A stretch of 64,000 nt of DNA, taken from the NCBI GenBank assembly GCA_963556195.1, contig CAUVYP010000579.1, forward strand, positions 2,542,001-2,606,000, in the 5' to 3' direction. Under the pieces are notes generated by a model that was not told where the DNA came from, searched no databases, and saw only the letters and a list, made by a program, of their open reading frames with translations. Positions 62,020-64,000 of the stretch are shown piece by piece. Each line of letters starts with the position of its first letter. Position 1 is the first letter of the stretch. The translations under genes and the position numbers were made by a program. The DNA comes from Sepiola atlantica. Its lineage: Eukaryota; Mollusca; Cephalopoda; Sepiida; Sepiolidae.

Positions 62020-64000
62020 TTGTTGATGTTTTGCGTATTCAGTTTGTATCGACATATCTCCGGCAGTACAAGAGCTGCACTTCTGAAACTTAGTACTTCA
62101 GTAGAAAATGTGTCTCCGCGACTGTCTGCAAAGTTTCGTTGCACAATTCGAAAAATGTAGAAGTTATAAACAAAAGCGATATCAACTTTAAAACGCGCGA
62201 ATTTTTGTTGATGTTTTGCGTATTCAGTTTGTATCGACATATCTCCGGCAGTACAAGAGCTGCACTTCTGTAACTTGGTAGTTCAGTAGAAAAGGCCTAT
62301 TCGCGACTGTCTGCAAAATCTCGTTGCACAATTTTAATAAATGTTGAAGTTATAAACAAAAGCGATATCAACTTTAAAACGCGCAAAATTTTGTTGATGT
62401 TTTGCGTATTCAGTTTGTATCGATATATCTCCGGCAGTACAAGAGCTGCACTTCTAAAACTTGGTACTTCAGTAGAAAATGTGTCTCCGCGACTGTCTGC
62501 AAAGTTTCGTTGCACAATTCGAAAAATCTGGAAGGTATAAACAAAAGCGATATCAACTTTAAAACGCGCGAATTTTTGTTGATGTTTTGCGTATTCAGTT
62601 TGTATCGACATATCTCCGGCAGTACAAGAGCTGCCATTCTGAAACTTGGTACTTCAGTAGAAAATGTGTCTCCGCGACTGTCTGCAAAGTTTCGTTGCAC
62701 AATTCGAAAAATGTGGAAGGTATAAACAAAAGCGATATCAACTTTAAAACGCGCGAATTTTTGTTGATGTTTTGCGTATTCAGTTTGGATCGACATATCT
62801 CCGGCAGTACAAAAGCTGCACTTCTGAAACTTGGTAGTTCAGTAGAAAAGGCCTATTGGAGACTGTCTGCAAAATCTCGTTGCACAATTCGAATAAATGT
62901 GGAAGTTATAAACAAAAGCGATATCAAATTTAAAACGCGCTAAATTTTGTTGATGTTTTGCGTATTCAGTTTGTATCGACATATCTCCGGCAGTAATAGA
63001 GCTGCACTTCTGAAACTTGGTACTTCAGTAGAAAATGTGTCTCCGCGACTGTCTGCAAAGTTTCGTTGCACAATTCGAATAAATGTGGAAGTTATAAACA
63101 AAAGCGATATCAACTTTAAAACGTGCTTAATTTTGTTGATGTTTTGCGTATTCAGTTTGTATCGACATATCTCCGGCAGTACAAGAGCTGCACTTCTGAA
63201 ACTTGGTACTTCAGTAGAAAAGGCCTATTCGAGACTGTCTGCAAAGTTTCGTTGCACAATGCGAATAAATGTGGAAGTTATAAACAAAAGCGATATCAAC
63301 TTTAAAACGCGCTAAATTTTGTTGATGTTTTGCGTATTCAGTTTGTATCGACATATCTCCGGCAGTACAAGAGCTGCACTTCTGAAACTTGGTACTTCAG
63401 TGGAAAATGTGTGTCCGCGACTGTCTGCAAAGTTTCGTTGCACAATTCGAATAAATGTGGAAGGTATAAACAAAAGCGATATCAACTTTAAAACGCGCCA
63501 AATTTTGTTGATGTTTTGCGTATTCAGTTTGTATCGACATATCTCCGGCAGTACAAGAGCTGCACTTCTGAAACTTGGTACTTCAGTAGAAAATTTGTCT
63601 CCGCGACTGTCTGCAAAGTTTCGTTGCACAATTCGAATAAATGTGGAAGGTATAAACAAAAGCGATATGAACTTTAAAACGCGCTAAATTTTGTTGATGT
63701 TTTGCGTATTCAGTTTGTATCGATATATCTCCGGCAGTAGAAGAGCTGCACTTCTGAAACTTGGTACTTTAGTAGGAAATGTGTCTTCGCCAAAGTCTGC
63801 AAAGTTTCGTTGCAAAATTAAAATAAATGTGGAAGTTATAAACAAAAGCGATATCAACTTTAAAACGCGCTAAATTTTGTTGATATTTTGCGTATTCAGT
63901 TTGTATCGACATATCTCCGGCAGTACAAGAGCTGCACTTCTAAAACTTGGTACTTCAGTAGAAAAGGCCTGTTCCAGACTGTCTGCAATGTTTCGTTGAA
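62020..64000 (+). repeat. 11-mer HOR copy 2, cut by the window end
   Basis: Tandem copy of 59977-62019 carrying the same marks through the fused unit at 63877, which is cut at 64000. Private differences include aaaatgtagaag (62020), gctgccattctg (62576) and ccaaagtctgc (63691). The array evidently continues beyond the window. Confidence 0.93.

Larger units (their letters stand above)
1..64000 (+). repeat. 186-bp tandem satellite array filling the window
   Basis: The same unit repeats head to tail from the first base to the last. Landmarks such as ttgttgatg, gcgtattcag, catatctcc and ggtacttcag recur at 186-bp spacing, with a few units of 184-187 bp caused by small indels. From 98 to 37293 there are 200 units with a net loss of 5 bp. 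From 37293 to 63691 there are 142 units with a net loss of 14 bp, followed by one more full unit and a 124-bp partial one. No unique sequence, transposable element, inverted block or simple-repeat tract interrupts it. Length near nucleosome spacing, AT richness and higher-order structure are typical of eukaryotic (peri)centromeric satellites; the centromeric role is inference. RsaI (GTAC) should cut every unit and EcoRV (GATATC) most of them. The family is not recognised. Confidence 0.98.
37393..64000 (+). repeat. Right satellite domain (divergent family, subtypes v, l, p, k, w, c, q)
   Basis: About 143 monomers share ccggcag, gctgcac, cgactgtctgc, tttcgttgcac, attcgaataaatg and acgcgctaa. 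Subtypes are set by positions about 88-101. v: gtgtctccgcg. l: ctgtctccgcg. p: gtgtgtccgcg. k: ggcctattcg. w: ggcctattgg. c: ggcctgttcc. q: a k-like unit with attcccttg or attcctttg. Single-base substitutions and indels are clearly more frequent than in the left domain. It is also richer in CpG (about 10 per typical unit against 6). The end signal taa is often changed to tta, caa, gaa or aaa. The higher divergence suggests an older or less recently homogenised array (inference). Confidence 0.95.

Noticed and set aside
8832..63659. Antisense frames of 61-153 aa
   Set aside because: They are complements of the same repeat, appear only where local indels or lost stops open the frame, and differ arbitrarily between copies.
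98..63873. Hundreds of tandem 60-aa open frames on the + strand, some joined into 122-184-aa frames
   Set aside because: They come from one open frame in a 186-bp (62-codon) repeat, so every unit keeps it. The apparent start is a TTG before the first ATG. Substitutions between subtypes are mostly amino-acid-changing and indels are tolerated. Joined frames arise wherever the unit's taa mutates. No upstream signals or gene structure are seen.
1..64000. CRISPR array
   Set aside because: The whole 186-bp unit is repeated; there are no short repeats separated by unique spacers, and no cas genes.
1..64000. rDNA spacer repeats or tandem small-RNA genes
   Set aside because: No rRNA, 5S, tRNA or snRNA landmark, nor a Pol III A/B-box arrangement, was recognised in the unit, and no gene interrupts the array.
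1..64000. Assigning the array to a named satellite or species
   Set aside because: I do not recognise the 186-bp consensus. AT richness and lack of CpG depletion hint at an invertebrate but do not identify one. A search of satellite databases and genome assemblies with the monomers at 842-1027 and 44358-44543 would decide.
1..64000. Assembly artefact inflating the array
   Set aside because: Adjacent copies carry private marks, ordered HORs and fused monomers that simple assembly stuttering would not create. Exact copy numbers of near-identical units (such as 13674-17021) still need long-read confirmation.
1..64000. Telomeric repeats, LTRs, terminal inverted repeats or target-site duplications
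   Set aside because: None was seen; segment boundaries fall at in-register monomer positions, not at element ends.

Overview
The whole 64,000-base window is one uninterrupted, head-to-tail satellite DNA array with a 186-bp repeat unit. By monomer starts it holds 343 complete monomers plus a partial unit at each end (1-97 and 63877-64000). I see no protein-coding gene, tRNA, rRNA, CRISPR array, transposon insertion or inverted segment. This points to a eukaryotic nuclear genome, most likely centromeric or pericentromeric heterochromatin: near-nucleosomal unit length, AT-rich (66 G+C of 186 in the monomer at 842-1027), nested higher-order repeats (HORs) and tens of kilobases without unique sequence. 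CpG is not depleted (6 observed, about 5.8 expected in that monomer), which fits an invertebrate or other genome with little germline CpG methylation better than a vertebrate. I do not recognise the satellite family and do not name a species.

The array has two domains meeting inside one monomer. The left domain (1 to about 37,392) is very homogeneous and marked by ccgggag, gctgaac, ccgctaatg and tcgcactaa. The right domain (about 37,393 to 64,000) is related but more divergent, marked by ccggcag, gctgcac, ccgcgactg, tttcgttgcac and acgcgctaa. The junction monomer (37293-37478) is left-type in its 5' half and right-type in its 3' half, with the switch between 37352 and 37392 and the 186-bp register preserved.

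Left-domain monomers fall into subtypes called A-G here (defined in the left-domain entry). They are arranged in HORs of several lengths: 4-mers A-B-C-D (842-2329, 30226-33015), tandem 8-mers (3818-6793), 9-mers (10884-17021 with a 6-mer between), 743-bp 4-mers (18510-19995), a 15-mer and part of its second copy (20368-25017), a 7-mer and its 6-mer derivative (26320-28737), and 6-mers abutting the junction (35247-37478).

Right-domain monomers are classed by a short variable segment at monomer positions about 88-101 (v, l, p, k, w, c, q here). This domain has a large duplication (38594-43985 versus 54212-60347), a second one (46403-48819 versus 49193-51423) and an 11-monomer tandem repeat of 2,043 bp running off the window end (59977-64000). 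Several monomers are recombinants between subtypes, a visible trace of unequal exchange. The many 60-aa frames, and their 122-184-aa chains, arise because 186 is divisible by 3; I do not annotate them as genes.

Convention: monomer position 1 is the first T of TTGTTGATG; all monomers read left to right on the + strand. All calls were made by eye; subtype strings were read from diagnostic variants, not from an alignment.
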